Shown one piece after another: positions 23,710 through 35,425 of a DNA stretch of 64,000 bases (positions are counted from its first letter, which is position 1; each line of letters opens with the position of its first letter). The stretch spans positions 673-64,672 of the forward strand of contig JAHLWZ010000615.1 of NCBI GenBank assembly GCA_020536535.1, given 5' to 3'. The DNA comes from Pelomyxa schiedti. Lineage: Eukaryota > Evosea > Pelobiontida > Pelomyxidae. Below the pieces are notes generated by a model. It saw only the letters and a program-made list of their open reading frames with translations, was not told the DNA's origin and did no database searches. The translations under genes and the position numbers were made by a program.

Positions 23710-25617
23710 ATGGCATCGTCGCCCGGCGCTGTCAGGTACATGCCAACTACAAGCATTTTCACAATCAAATAACCAACGTAGCCGTTGCCGTGATCTACTG
23801 ACTGATTTTTGTGCAAGTGGGAAGGCGGAGAAACGGAAAGAGAAAGGCACAAAACACGTACGTTGTCGTCGCTTTTACGTTGTCGATTATTATACAATAA
23901 CCTCTAAGCTAAAAATCTCTTCAATTAACAACTATTTCGAACACAGACACAACACCAAGAGCAGGCAACCCCTGCTGACGCTAATAGAAAACCTGATATG
24001 CAAAAAACATCGTCAATTGAAGGTGACGCCTTGTCGAAGATGCTGGCGGCCGTTCATGTTCCAAGGATCAAGACTCCTGTTGCCACCGCCGTGCAGGAAG
24101 AACAGAACCAGGTGTTGATTGAGTTTTGAATCTGTTCCCGTACAAGGTGGTGCTTACTGGTTGTGCAGGCAAACGAGAACAGCAGAACCGTCAAAGGGCA
24201 TGCTGTATCTACCCCCTCCACCCCGTCTGGAACTACAAGGAAAAAGACACGAGACGACGACGAAGAACAAGAACAAGAAAATAGAACCAGTGATGCTTGG
24301 AGTAATGCGCGTACCTGTAACAGTAAAAGTGGTGGCGAAACGATCAACAGCAATAGTTCACGGGGTGATCCCAGCAAAGCACCTCCTCATTCTTCCAGCT
24401 GGAATTCCAGTCGTCAAAGTGGGGATGGCTGTTTCACATGTGGGGCCCTTGGTCACCTTTCAAGAGAATGCCCCTCGGGGAAAGGCTGCTTTGCCTGCGG
24501 AGCCACTGGGCATTGGTCTCGCGAGTGTCCTAACAAAGGAGGGGTTCGCCCCCAGGGTGGTTCCACAATCGCAAGCAAAGGCACAGACGAGACCAGCAGC
24601 AGGTCAGAAGGAGGTACAAAGCGTACATGCTACTGCTGTGGTGAAATGGGGCACAATGCGGCCGAGTGCCCGAGGAGGGCGGGAGGAAGCGCCAGGAGCG
24701 GCGGCTGCTTCATATGCTCCAAAATCGGGCATATTTCGCGGGACTGCCCCTCCAGGAGCATGGGTGCCACCTCTGCCCCCCAAAGGAGTAATGAGAACCC
24801 ATCGCCATCAAAGAACTCAGGCTCGCGGGGGTACAGCAGCCCGGTTGATAGTTTGACTAGCCCTGGGGTGGAAACGCGGAGCTCCCCAACGAAACCCCTT
24901 CAGCCAATTCTCAAGAACTCCTCGGTTACATTACCACAGAGCACGTGGACTGTATCATGTAAGGCTATGGAGAGCCCTGTGCCACCACCAGCACAGCCGG
25001 TTTCAGCTCCACAAACTCCTCCCGCCACGCAGTGGAACCCCCCTCCCATTCCTTCATACAATCCAAGTTTCTCAAATGATTCCAGTACTGTGTGGGGGCC
25101 TGGCCCACAGCAAAGTAGCTCCACCATGTATATTCCACCACCAAGCAACGCGTACATTCCTCCGGCTCAATCTACAACAAACGAGTGGCTAGGCCAAAAC
25201 CAAATGGGGTTCCCGCCTGCACAGCACCCTCCCCCTGCCTATGCAGGAACAGCAACATTTTCAAGCAGCAGAGGAGCAAGCGAACACGATTTCAGTTCCC
25301 GCACTGTTCCGGCTGTCCCTCCTACCAAAACTAGCACGTGCTTTGCTTGCAACCAGCCTGGTCACTTCGCACGCCAGTGCCCGCGGAACTCCCTCAGACC
25401 CGTGCGGTACCGCTCGCGATCGCGCTCCCGCTCCCGGTCTCCCCCTCGTCGGCATTCTCCCTCACCCTCACGCTTCCGCCCACGTTCACCCCTACGGCGT
25501 CGCTCCAGGTCGCGGTCTCGCTCGCGTTCACCCCCACGGCCAACGATCGCTCTTCGGGAAAGGGAAAGACTGAACCCAGAGTGGGGCGTTTCCCGTCCCT
25601 ACTACGAGAACACTTAA
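23710..25617 (+). CDS. CCHC zinc-knuckle protein with RS-rich tail
   Basis: A probable RNA- or single-strand nucleic-acid-binding protein. Five CX2CX4HX4C knuckles are visible: CFTCGALGHLSREC, CFACGATGHWSREC, CYCCGEMGHNAAEC, CFICSKIGHISRDC and, much later, CFACNQPGHFARQC. A Pro/Gln/Ser-rich linker separates knuckles 4 and 5. The tail (about 25.4-25.55 kb) is rich in RS/SR dipeptides, as in splicing factors. A 60-nt intron near 24115-24170 joins AVQEEQNQ to ANENSRTVKGHA. The first exon is uncertain: an ATG at 23710 (MASSPGAV) does not join in phase to the next exon by any simple intron, and an in-frame ATG lies near 23998. A role in mRNA splicing or translation is inference. Confidence 0.8.
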
Positions 25618-25682
25618 ATGGCAGGATGTGGTGATGACACCCCAAATGTTTTTGTAATTGAAAGATAAATGTTTTTGTTTGT

Positions 25683-26987
25683 CTAAAGTGAGTGTATTTC
25701 CAGAGAAGTTGCACGCCAAAGGGGTCTATCTGGGCTCTTCTCCAGGGTTACCAGCGCAAATGTCTCGAGCCTGTTGAAGTATGAGTGGGGTATGGGGTTT
25801 GTGTTAACTCACTGTAAGGCTCCACCATTCAGTACAGGTATTTTCCCGACATAGCATGCTCCGGGTGCTTTGTGAGTGTGTCCATGAACGTTGAGAATGG
25901 TTTGTTGTGCCTTTGTGGTTTAGAAATCAGAAGAAGAGTGAAAAACGTACCCATTTCGATTCTGACAAGAGGCCTGCCAAAGAATTACTTCCGGCGTAAA
26001 CGCATGGGACACTAACGTTGTCTACTGTAGTAGCTATTGACGGTTAAAATGGAAAGGAAGAGTCTTAAGACACACAAGAATTGGAGGGCCCAACGTGGGT
26101 CATAAGAATGATTGAATCGGTTGGACAAATCGAAGTACTTATAGGAATAGAGGGTGTTTCTGTGCTGGAAAGGGCTTGTACAACTCCCTCACTGATCTGG
26201 TCATCTCGGCGAAAAGGGAAGGCTGCGGGGCGTTAGTAACTACTCCGGAATGTGATGAATACCTCCATACTCGTACTCAACTCCACCTCTTAGGGAAAAT
26301 GAGTACAAGATGAAGTACAAGTGCAGCTGCATACTTTTGGGCAGGCATTGACCCTCCAAAGCCTGCAATCACCAAATTGGGTGCAATCCGAATACTTCTC
26401 AAGAGTCAGAAAACAAAAGATTACATTTGGCTCAAGATACCAGAGGCCGTGAATGTTAACGGAATTCGTTGTCAATCTTGGAGTTGGTAGTGTATATGTT
26501 GATGGGGCGTCATGCTATCTATTATGTAAAAAAAAAAAGGCGTTGCTTTGGGGGGCCTACATTTCCGGGGATGTAAACAACTCGCGTGCACAGGTTCTCA
26601 AGATAGCCTATAACACTACTCATCTCGCCTTCACATTCACAGCACTAGGAACAATTTTTCTAGGTGACCACTACAGCAATGTTATACACGTGACAATACA
26701 CACTTTTTCAGGAATGGATACATCCGTTGACTTGAAAGAGCCCAGATCTCCAGGCAAAAGAATGAGGTCAATCCTGGCAGAACAGGTTAACCAACACAGC
26801 CGTGTTCAAAAAATGCTGGAGAGAACAACTCTTCGTGACTGCGAGTGGCCCATTTTGCGAGAGCGTGCAAACACTCCATCTTTGCGTGCATGTCACTGAC
26901 CACCAAGATCCTCAATCTGGTCTTACTCTCGTCAAACCACCACGTCCTCTTTTCTGTCGAAGACACCGGAGCTGTGCTCGTGGTCAT
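25683..26987 (-). CDS. Calcineurin-like metallophosphoesterase
   Basis: Spliced minus-strand gene starting MTTSTAPVSSTEKRTWW (ATG 26985-26987). Metal-binding motifs appear in order: ILVVSDMHAK (D-x-H); VVYIPGN joined across an intron to HDAPSTYTL (GNHD); LVIAGFGGS; and VHGHTHKAPG (GHTH) near 25.87 kb. The last exon, reached through an intron after GGALQ, reads LETFALVTLEKSPDRPLW and ends at 25683. The order and spacing match class-III-like cytosolic calcineurin-type phosphoesterases. The substrate is unknown. It converges with the zinc-knuckle gene (65 bp apart) and diverges from the AlkD-like gene. The intron falls exactly between Asn and His of the catalytic GNHD motif. Confidence 0.85.
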
Positions 26988-27138
26988 TGGCTTCGCCTTT
27001 GTTTTCTTTTTCTTTTCGTTCTCTCGATTTGTGACGCCGAGTTTTCGTCCGCCTTGCTTTGTGGCATTCGTCCCCGGCTCACCTGTCAACGGGTTGCCTC
27101 TTGAGACATCAGATCTCCACAAACCAAAAAAAAAAAAA
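26988..27138. promoter_or_regulatory. Shared head-to-head promoter region (phosphoesterase / AlkD-like)
   Basis: 151 bp between divergent start codons, with an A-tract of about 13 directly before the plus-strand ATG at 27139. It is taken as a bidirectional promoter on spacing alone. Confidence 0.35.
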
Positions 27139-30100
27139 ATGACCGAGGGAGCCACCGTCACATGTCCTACGGGTGGGAGTATAACCGCCAGCCCAATGAC
27201 GACAGTTACTACGTACTACGATGGCGGAGGTGGCATCGAACTCGCCACCACACTCACCCCACAACAGCAACAGCAACAACAAGGTCGCACTGTGCAGCCA
27301 CAGTGCATGGACCTTACAATGGGATCTTCGCCGTGCTGCACTGGTGGCACGGATTCGGTGTATGCCGCGATGGGTGGGTGCTGCCAGGGAAAACCGCAGC
27401 TCGTTGCGGCCAACTACACCACAGATCGTATGATGCAAAGTGGACCAGGGGGAAACATCACTGTCGACCCCTCTGCTTATTCTGCAACAACGTCCGTGGG
27501 GTTGAGCCCTCTCCCAGGGGCGGTGCGGTATTTTATGCCACCTACACCCTCCCTGGGGATCCCTGGGGGGAATATGTGCCTGCCAACGGGTATGGTTTTG
27601 CCCGTTTCCATGATGGGCCAAAACAATCCCCTAATGCAGCCCTCAACAACTAATGGTCCAGCTGGGATCATTAACTGCAGCTCGGGGTGCCTTACCCCGT
27701 CTCCATCCACATCGTCGTCGCCATCGCCTTCCTCTGGGACGAGTCCAGGCATGCACGGCACTAACAACACAAGTACTGTCAACAACTTAACAGCCATTCC
27801 GAGCAACGCTAGTACAACTGGCAATATCCCACAGTCACAGTTGGCACAATATCAGATACAACTTGCTGCAAGTAACACCAGCCATCCACCTGCGTCCTCT
27901 GCCCCGGCACCTCGTCGCGGCCGACGGCCCAGGGCATCAAACGGTACCGGTGCAAGCCAAACAAGTACGGTTTCAATAAATTGAGTGAGTCTGACACTAT
28001 TTCAGAAAAAAAAGATAACAAGACAAAACTACAACAACATCCCGCTGCCCCTGGCCCTACCACTCGCACAAAACGTGGCAGGAAGGCAAAAGCTCCTCCA
28101 CAAGCCATAACTACAATAAATTCCACCCAGATAACACACCCAGATCCAATGGCAGTACCACTCGATTTCTCTGGCAACTCAACCTCTACCATTTCTGGTA
28201 CACAACAACTGCCTTACTCGATTTTACATTCATCGGGTAATATCATTCAATCACTCCTGGGCAATAATTGTGGTACTCTTTGTAATACTAACGGTGATAA
28301 TGAATCACCCAAAAGTAACGGCCTTCCTATTAATAGCCTCTCTTCAGCACCTCTACCGCCACCACTGCCGTTACCACTTCCATTGCTTCCAACGCATCTC
28401 CCCATTCAAAGAGTGCCCCCGAACGTGACACCAACTCCTGCACCGAACTCTGTACCCTTAAGCCCTATTTCCACCGCAAATGCTTCTGTCAGTACTCCCC
28501 TTGGCACTCCTTCCCTGAGTTATGATCCTTCAAGTGAAAACCGTATTCCTTGCATGGTACCTAATGAGACAAATGAAGACGAAAGCGACGAAATCAGTGA
28601 GGACCCACAATCTAAACGTGCAAGACATCAGCTTCCACAATATGGTGTCTTGATGTGCAAAATTGGTGGCCGATGGCATTTGTTATCCTGTGGAACTGGA
28701 GCCACTATGAATTTTAGTTCCACCAATGTGCCATACTTCAACAACCCAAGTATGCCCAGCAGTATGGACAACGAAAAATCTACTATGCAAGGCCTCTCTC
28801 CGTTTGTGAGTTCTGTTACCTTCGGGGTGAATGGATATAGCTTGCCAAGCCCACACAATACACCCGGTACATGTGGTCAGTTTGAGTGTGAAGGTGCAAC
28901 TATGGGGGGTGTTTGCAGAATCAGTGGCATCCCCAGCATTCCACACTACAGTGAGATTGTTGATTCTCTGCGGCAGTACCTGCTTCAAAACTCAAACAGT
29001 GCTGTTTCCCAAACACAGCAAAAATATATGAAAAACGCCGTTACATACCACGGCATTATGATCCCACAGCTCAAGCAACTATTTAGTACATTCTACACAG
29101 AAAAAATAGAGCAGTTTCCCCCTCATGTACAAATATTCATAGCCTACAAGCTCTTTCAAAATGACTTCCGGGAGGAAAAGGAGGTTTGGGTTGGATAGTC
29201 TTCTAATTTTACCTCTCCAAGGTTGGAATTTTGATTCTTCTGAAAAATATCAAGAACCTCTCTGGTTCTCACCTGCCTGATCTTGCTCTTCTCCTTGATA
29301 AGTACGTCAATGATTGGAGTACGTGCGATTCTCTTGCCTCCAAGGTAAATTGTCTGATTGATTATATTCAACAAATGTCTTATCTCCAGATTTTGAGTGC
29401 ACTTATCAAAGAAGAGGAAGCTCTCCAAAAACCAGTTGCCGAATGGGCTGACAGTCCAAGCATGTGGAGGCAACGAGCATGCTGCGTTGCCTTCGTTAAA
29501 ATTGGAAGATTTAGGGACAACAGTATTGAGCTAGTGTTGGGAATCTGCTGCAGTTGTCTGAGGTTGGCATTCCATCCCCCCCTTTTTTTCTGAGTGTACA
29601 ACAGAAATAATGAACGATTTGTTCAACTTGGGGTTGGATGGTTGTTGAGAGAATTAAGTGTATCCCACAAAGAAACAGTTATAAACTTTATAAGAGGTTT
29701 CATGAGGGCCTTAGAATTCTTCACTTACGATCCAACAGAAAATTGCACCAGTATGTCAGCAGAGAGTGTGAGGTACGCCGTAGAGAAACTGGAACAACCC
29801 CTCAGAAAGGAGGTTATTGGCTATGTGAAGGCAGGAAAACTCACATCTCCTACGGTCTCTACAACGAATATGAATTCGAGTATGATGTTACCGAGTTTCA
29901 AACCCTATTGTAATCTCTGTCACCACAACAGACCCCCCTGAATCGTCACAGATACCATATGAGACACAAAAACCATCTCTCAATACCAATCCACAATCCC
30001 AACCATTATCCCAGAATGAAGATACTCTTCTATCAAGTTCAATGACAACTTCACAAGCACAAAATGCCTTACAAGTTTTCACAAACTCCAATGATGGCTC

Positions 30101-31418
30101 TGATTTGGTTCGAAATCTTGACTCGATCATAAATCGGTTGTCATCACCTCCAGGTCTCGATTTTTTAGACCCGAGTTTACCCCAAAATCCCCCATCTGGC
30201 ACTCAGTCCGATTTTGCATCGGATAACTTTCAAGTGCCTGCAGTCATTGCAGAGGGGGAGCAAAAAGGGGGAGCTTCTGAAAAGCCTTCTCTCTCAAATC
30301 AACAAAAAAAGAATAAACCAGTTGTACCTCATCCTACCCCAGTAATGCAATCAAATCACATGAACACTCAGATACCACCAACACAACTTCAGACTTTAGT
30401 TCAGCCGTCCATTCCAACCGTTACACAAATACAACCGCATCAATTTCAGACACAGCAAGCAGTACATCAATTCCCTGTACAATTAGCACAATCCAACCAA
30501 ATACATAGCATAGCAGAGTTGCCTCATACACTCTTTCCTGGGTTATATACCCAATCAAGTCCCATGCAAATTCTCACCATGCCTCAGTATTACATGATGC
30601 AACAGCAACTTATACAACCCCAAACAGCACCAATACTTCCATCGCAACAAATACAATCTCCCCCTGTCGGAACCCAGTCCCAGCTGCAACAAGAAACAAC
30701 TCTACACCAGTACGCTTCCACTCCACAACTTCAACTTCAGTTGCAGGCACACCAACAGCTACTACAAGCACAACAGGCTCAAGTGCACTTGAGTCTTCCT
30801 CTTGCTACTACATTACTTCACCCAGGGACTTCTCCTTCCAATCTTTTACATACGCAAATACACCAAGGAGAACTGGCGCAAACGCATGGCGTACCATCTC
30901 AGCTCATTACACTACCGATGCAAAAGTCACCAATGGTAGCAGGAAGAGGACCCAGAGGGCCAACGCAATTAATCAAAACACCTCAAACCAGCCATTTCCT
31001 TCACCCACAACATCCACCAGTAAATTTCCCTAAAACCGGCCAACCGGCTGTCCAACACCACCCGCTCTCAAGCATTCACATCAATCCACCACAAGAAATC
31101 AACCGCACCAATCTGCAACCACCCACTCCGCAATTGCACCCACAATTACCAACGCAAGTTCAAGCCCAGAGCCAAGCAACACAACCCCCGGAACTTACTG
31201 CACAACCGCAATCACAGCCACAACTGCTGACTCAGCCACAACTGCATCAGCAACAGACTGGCAATAACCTTCAACCACAAACACACCCACAGACACTTCT
31301 CTCAATTCCAACTCAACACTTGAGCTCACCACAGACACCCTCACAACAAATACAACTCCCAACCCAATTGAAACCCCCAGAACCAGCACCCACCACAGAA
31401 GCAACCACAGTAGAGTGA
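27139..31418 (+). CDS. AlkD-like DNA alkylation repair protein with AT-hooks and Gln-rich tail
   Basis: The start at 27139 (MTEGATVTCPTGGSITASP) opens an S/T/Q-rich region with two AT-hook-like cores, RRGRRPRASN (about 27.92 kb) and TKRGRKAKAPP (about 28.07 kb), linked by a 45-nt intron. The central domain (about 28.95-29.82 kb) is an ALK/HEAT-repeat fold: QQKYMKNAVTYHGIMIPQLK, PPHVQIFIAYKLFQNDFREE, NDWSTCDSLASK, VAEWADSPSMWRQRACCVAF, and RFVQLGVGWLLRELS. These are hallmarks of the AlkD family of DNA glycosylases for alkylated bases. After a last intron a tail of about 450 residues, dominated by Gln and Pro, runs to the stop. Such a tail on AlkD is unusual. A nuclear role in base repair or chromatin binding is inferred. 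Confidence 0.85.
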
Positions 31419-31534
31419 TAAAATAGATAGGCTTTTACCTGTACCATTACCCTTTTGAAAACGAGTCAGCAAAAAAAAAAAAGACAAACCAATCAGGAAA
31501 CCGGGCAAAGGGAAAAAAAACACCGAAATAAAGA

Positions 31535-34500
31535 ATGAAGCGGAGGTGGCGATGTGGCCTCGTACTTTTTGTGGTGTATATATGCATTATGGGAGAGACT
31601 GGAACGTGTCAGGAAACGGGTGGGGCCTCATCAGTTGTGTTGTCAGGCACAATTGGCAACCAGGGAGTGGAACCCACAATTTTGTTGTGCTCAATGGACG
31701 GTCGCATGCAAGCACTGGGAGCTGTATCGGGAACCCCAAAGTTGACTTTTTTTTTGTTTTCTGTTGTTATTGTTTTGCTCATTTTGGCTTAATAGGTGGG
31801 GCCTTGATATTCCAGGAGAAGAAAAAAGTTCATCAGACTTTTCTGGTGAGGCCACACCACATTTTATTCCTAGTGCAGATGGGTCTGGGTCACTGTATGC
31901 ATTCAGCAAACACGCAGGAGGTTCCTCTCAGCTTGTTAGGCTTCCTGTCACTATGTCTGACATTGTATGTTGAAATTGAACCATGTAACTTACTATTTAT
32001 AAAGACCACACATTAATATGTTTCAAGGTTTCTAATTCTCCTTTTATGAGCCCAGACGGAGTACTTTATGTGGGATCAAGAACTTCTAGTGTGTTCTTTG
32101 TAGATATAGAAAGGGGAACACTCTCACAGTAATACTCATACTTCCATTCATTTCTGAGGTCTTCTCAGGCTCAACTCACCAACTGAGAGTGTTCCTGAAC
32201 ACATTGACCCTTTGGATTTGGAAAGCTCTGGTGCTCACATTGGGCGCATTGATTACACCGTTACTGCTGTGGATTCCATCACCAACCGAGAGCTATGGAA
32301 TGCAACCAGCAGCCAGTAAAGCTTCCCTTCGTTGTCTTTGTCTAACGTTCTAGGTATGTGGCTATTTCATCTGGGATGCCTGGGGTGCCAGGCACTGTAC
32401 CTCAGGCCCAAAGATTTGCGGTTTCAGTTGGTGTAACTGGTGAAGTGAGGTGTGTTGATACACTTGTTGGTACACTACTATGGACATTCAAGTTAAAGAC
32501 TCCTGCCATTGCTGCCTACCTCGTTTCTACTGCCGTTGAAGTTCCAAACCTCTTACAGACAGTGAAACTGCCACTCTATTATTATGCGACTGACTCTTCC
32601 GTTGGAGGACTGCATAACGGCATTTTTGTGGGTGAGAGTGGAGGAAAGAGCTTTGCTTTACCTACTATTCAAACTGCTCTCCCCAGTAATATGGTTGCTT
32701 CTGGGCCAACCTTTACTCTCCTTCAACCAAATGTGCCCAAGTATTGGGATGCACAGAGAGATGATTATCCGTTAGCACTGCTTCCGGACTATTCAACAGT
32801 TTTTACTCTACTTGAAGGTCCTACATGCGCGGAAGATGAAGAACCAGAAGATACCATCCACTTTGTTACTGTAGTGGACAATTCGATAGCAAATGTTCCA
32901 ACCGACCCCAAGCCTACAGAGTATCGCTTTTTCATTCTTGTGCCGTTCTCTATTTTGACAGGAACACTTGGTGCTCTCTTAACCATTCGCGCAATTTATA
33001 AGGTGAGGCAGTCCAGGGCACAACAACGACCCAAGCAGAAGCAAGTACCTAAAGAGCATGGAAAGTGCACACTGAAGCAGGAAAATGCGGGTGAACCACA
33101 AACAACTCCGAATCAGGAGATTCCTGTTATTCAGAGTTCAGCACAAACTACGGCTGCTACACCATCCCAACCCATAACACAAACAGTGACGAAAGTAGAG
33201 ACGTTACCGACACCAAGCGCTGCAGCGATAGTAACCCATACGTCCGCAGCCACAACAGAAACAACAGTGCCAGCGCCTACAGTACCACAGATTACACCAA
33301 AAGTTCCCACTCAAACAGAGCCCGCAGCTCTTAAACAAAAATCTGATGTGTCCCAAGAAGCTACCCAAAACGTACCCCAGAAACTTCCAAATGAGCAAAC
33401 AACAAAAGAGGCTGTCCCTGTCCGCCCCATAGAACCCTCACCATCGGAGATGAAACCTCGCCAAAAATCTGGAAAATCTAAACCCTCAAAAAGTCCTCAA
33501 AAACCAAATGCAAAGACAACCTCAAAGCAATCTTCTGCGTCTGCCGAGCCTCCAGAACAATTATCCACTAACGCCACATCTTCTGCAACTGCATCATCAC
33601 TGAAACCTACAAGTTCTTTACCCGTAAGTTCGTTGAACCAAGCTACCACAACCGCATCGTCTTCAACAGTACCTACTACTATAGCTTCTTCTCGTATCAC
33701 AACAACTTCTGACCCAAACTCTCCCGCAATTCAGTGGAAAACCCATCTACATGTCGGCAAGGTAGTTGTTGATCTCACTCGCGTTCTTGGATATGGTAGT
33801 TGTGGTACCATTGTATATGAAGGCTGTCTAGAGGATGGCAGACGTGTAGCTGTTAAGAGAATGCTAAAGCAATTCTACGTCGTGGCACAACGAGAAGTTA
33901 CTTTGCTATTGGAAAGTGACGAGCACCCAAATGTTGTGAGATACTACGTCCGTGAAGAAGATGAAAACTTCATGTTAGCACCGCCTTTCCCTCCAATAAA
34001 TGACCCTATTCCACAGCTATCTTGCTCTCACGTACTGTGAAAAGACACTGACCAAATATGTTGAAGATAATGTACTCTTCACTTCACTTTCCACAGCACT
34101 TTCTCAAACAAGATTATAAAATCCTCCTCATTATCACTTGCCAACTTGACAAAGAATAGAAAGATGTTGGCTCTCTTTTGACTGAAGAGCTTAAGCAAAT
34201 TATGGTTGACGTTGTGTCTGGAATAAGGTTGTTTACCAATCTCCATGAGATTTTAATTTCTCATAGCCATATTCACTCCTTGAATATCTGCCATCGTGAT
34301 CTTAAGCCTGGTAATATGCAGTCAAACGGGGCTCCACTCATGTCATACAGATAACATCTTAATTGATACTAAGGGGCACGCACGTATTTCTGATATGGGT
34401 CTGGCCAAAAAAATGAAAGATAGCCAGTTTTCGTGCAGCGGTTCCAATACAGGTAGCTTTAGAAATGAATTTAATCTCAGATGTTATTCATGTGTGAAGG

Positions 34501-35385
34501 CAGTATTGGCTGGCAAGCTCCAGAGTTAATTGATCCTCGTATTGGGAAGACAGGGGCTGCTGTTGACTCATTTGCACTTGGGTGTATCCTGTTTTACATT
34601 GTAGCCGATCGTTTCACCGTACTGAATTAAACACTACACAGGTTACTAATCGACACCCTTTTGGAGATAGACATAAGAGAGAGCAAAACATACTTGCAGG
34701 CAACTGTGACCTCTCCCCAATTGCGCATTCAGTAGAGCTCCTGGACCTTGTGTCAAGATTACTTCTTCAAAATCCAGCAGATAGACTTCCAGTTTCACAA
34801 ACACTCTATCACCCTTTTTTCTGGACTCCACAGGTACTGTGACCATAGTTTTTACGACTGACTTTAGTAAAAGAGGACTTTGAATTTCCTTGTCGTTGCT
34901 TCAGATAAATTGGAAAACGAAAAAGCCTCGTATGCACTTTCCAAATGACTGTTCTATGAGATGTAACATCCTGAGCAGATCGAGTATCGTTCAGGCTTTC
35001 GAGAGAATAGAGCCGAGTTGGGCAGCTGGTGCGGACCTATGCATCCGGTACTGGGTAAACAGGCTTGACCCAATGCTCGTAGCAGACTTGTCACATCACC
35101 GCTGGTATTCCTATGACTCTTGCCGAGACTTACTCCGTGTCTTCCGCAACAAGGTCCATTCCATGCCCAACTTACCCAAAAATTGATTGATGCACCGTGA
35201 AGGTGAGCCATTACTATGAACTGGATGAGCAACTTAAGATCAGACTCGGCCGACTTCCGGATGGATTCCTTAGGTACTTCACCCAACGGTTCCCGACATT
35301 GGTGATGAGAACCTACAACATCATTGCACTACACTGCCCAAATGACCCTGCTTTCACAGACTACTTGTACACCCACAAAATGTAA
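31535..35385 (+). CDS. IRE1: IRE1, ER stress sensor kinase/endoribonuclease
   Basis: An ER transmembrane sensor of unfolded proteins that cleaves target RNAs. The N-terminal hydrophobic stretch (CGLVLFVVYICIMGETG) is a signal peptide. Luminal exons include PTILLCSMDGRMQALGAV and, around 32.0 kb, MSPDGVLYVGSRTSSVFFVD. The membrane span is near 32.93-32.99 kb (FFILVPFSILTGTLGALLTI). A Pro/Thr/Ser/Gln-rich linker of about 240 residues follows. The kinase has VLGYGSCGTIVYEG, VAVKRML, ICHRDLKPGN, ISDMGLAKKM (DMG in place of DFG) and GSIGWQAPELIDP. The KEN RNase domain shows DLLRVFRNK spliced to VSHYYELD, keeping the Arg-Asn and His positions, with a candidate Tyr in RWYSYDS. It ends YNIIALHCPNDPAF. 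AATAAA lies at 35412. Confidence 0.92.
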
Positions 35386-35411
35386 ATAAGAGAAGAAAGA
35401 GGCCATAAGCC

Positions 35412-35417
35412 AATAAA
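35412..35417 (+). terminator. Candidate polyadenylation signal of IRE1
   Basis: AATAAA 27 bp after the IRE1 stop codon and only about 9 bp before the stop codon of the convergent transporter gene, so the two transcripts probably overlap at their 3' ends. Confidence 0.4.
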
Positions 35418-35425
35418 ACATTTCT

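Noticed and set aside
26540-26610. Inactive phosphoesterase with GNVG in place of GNHD
   Set aside because: An intron beginning at the GT of that codon joins GN to HD in frame, so the catalytic motif is intact.
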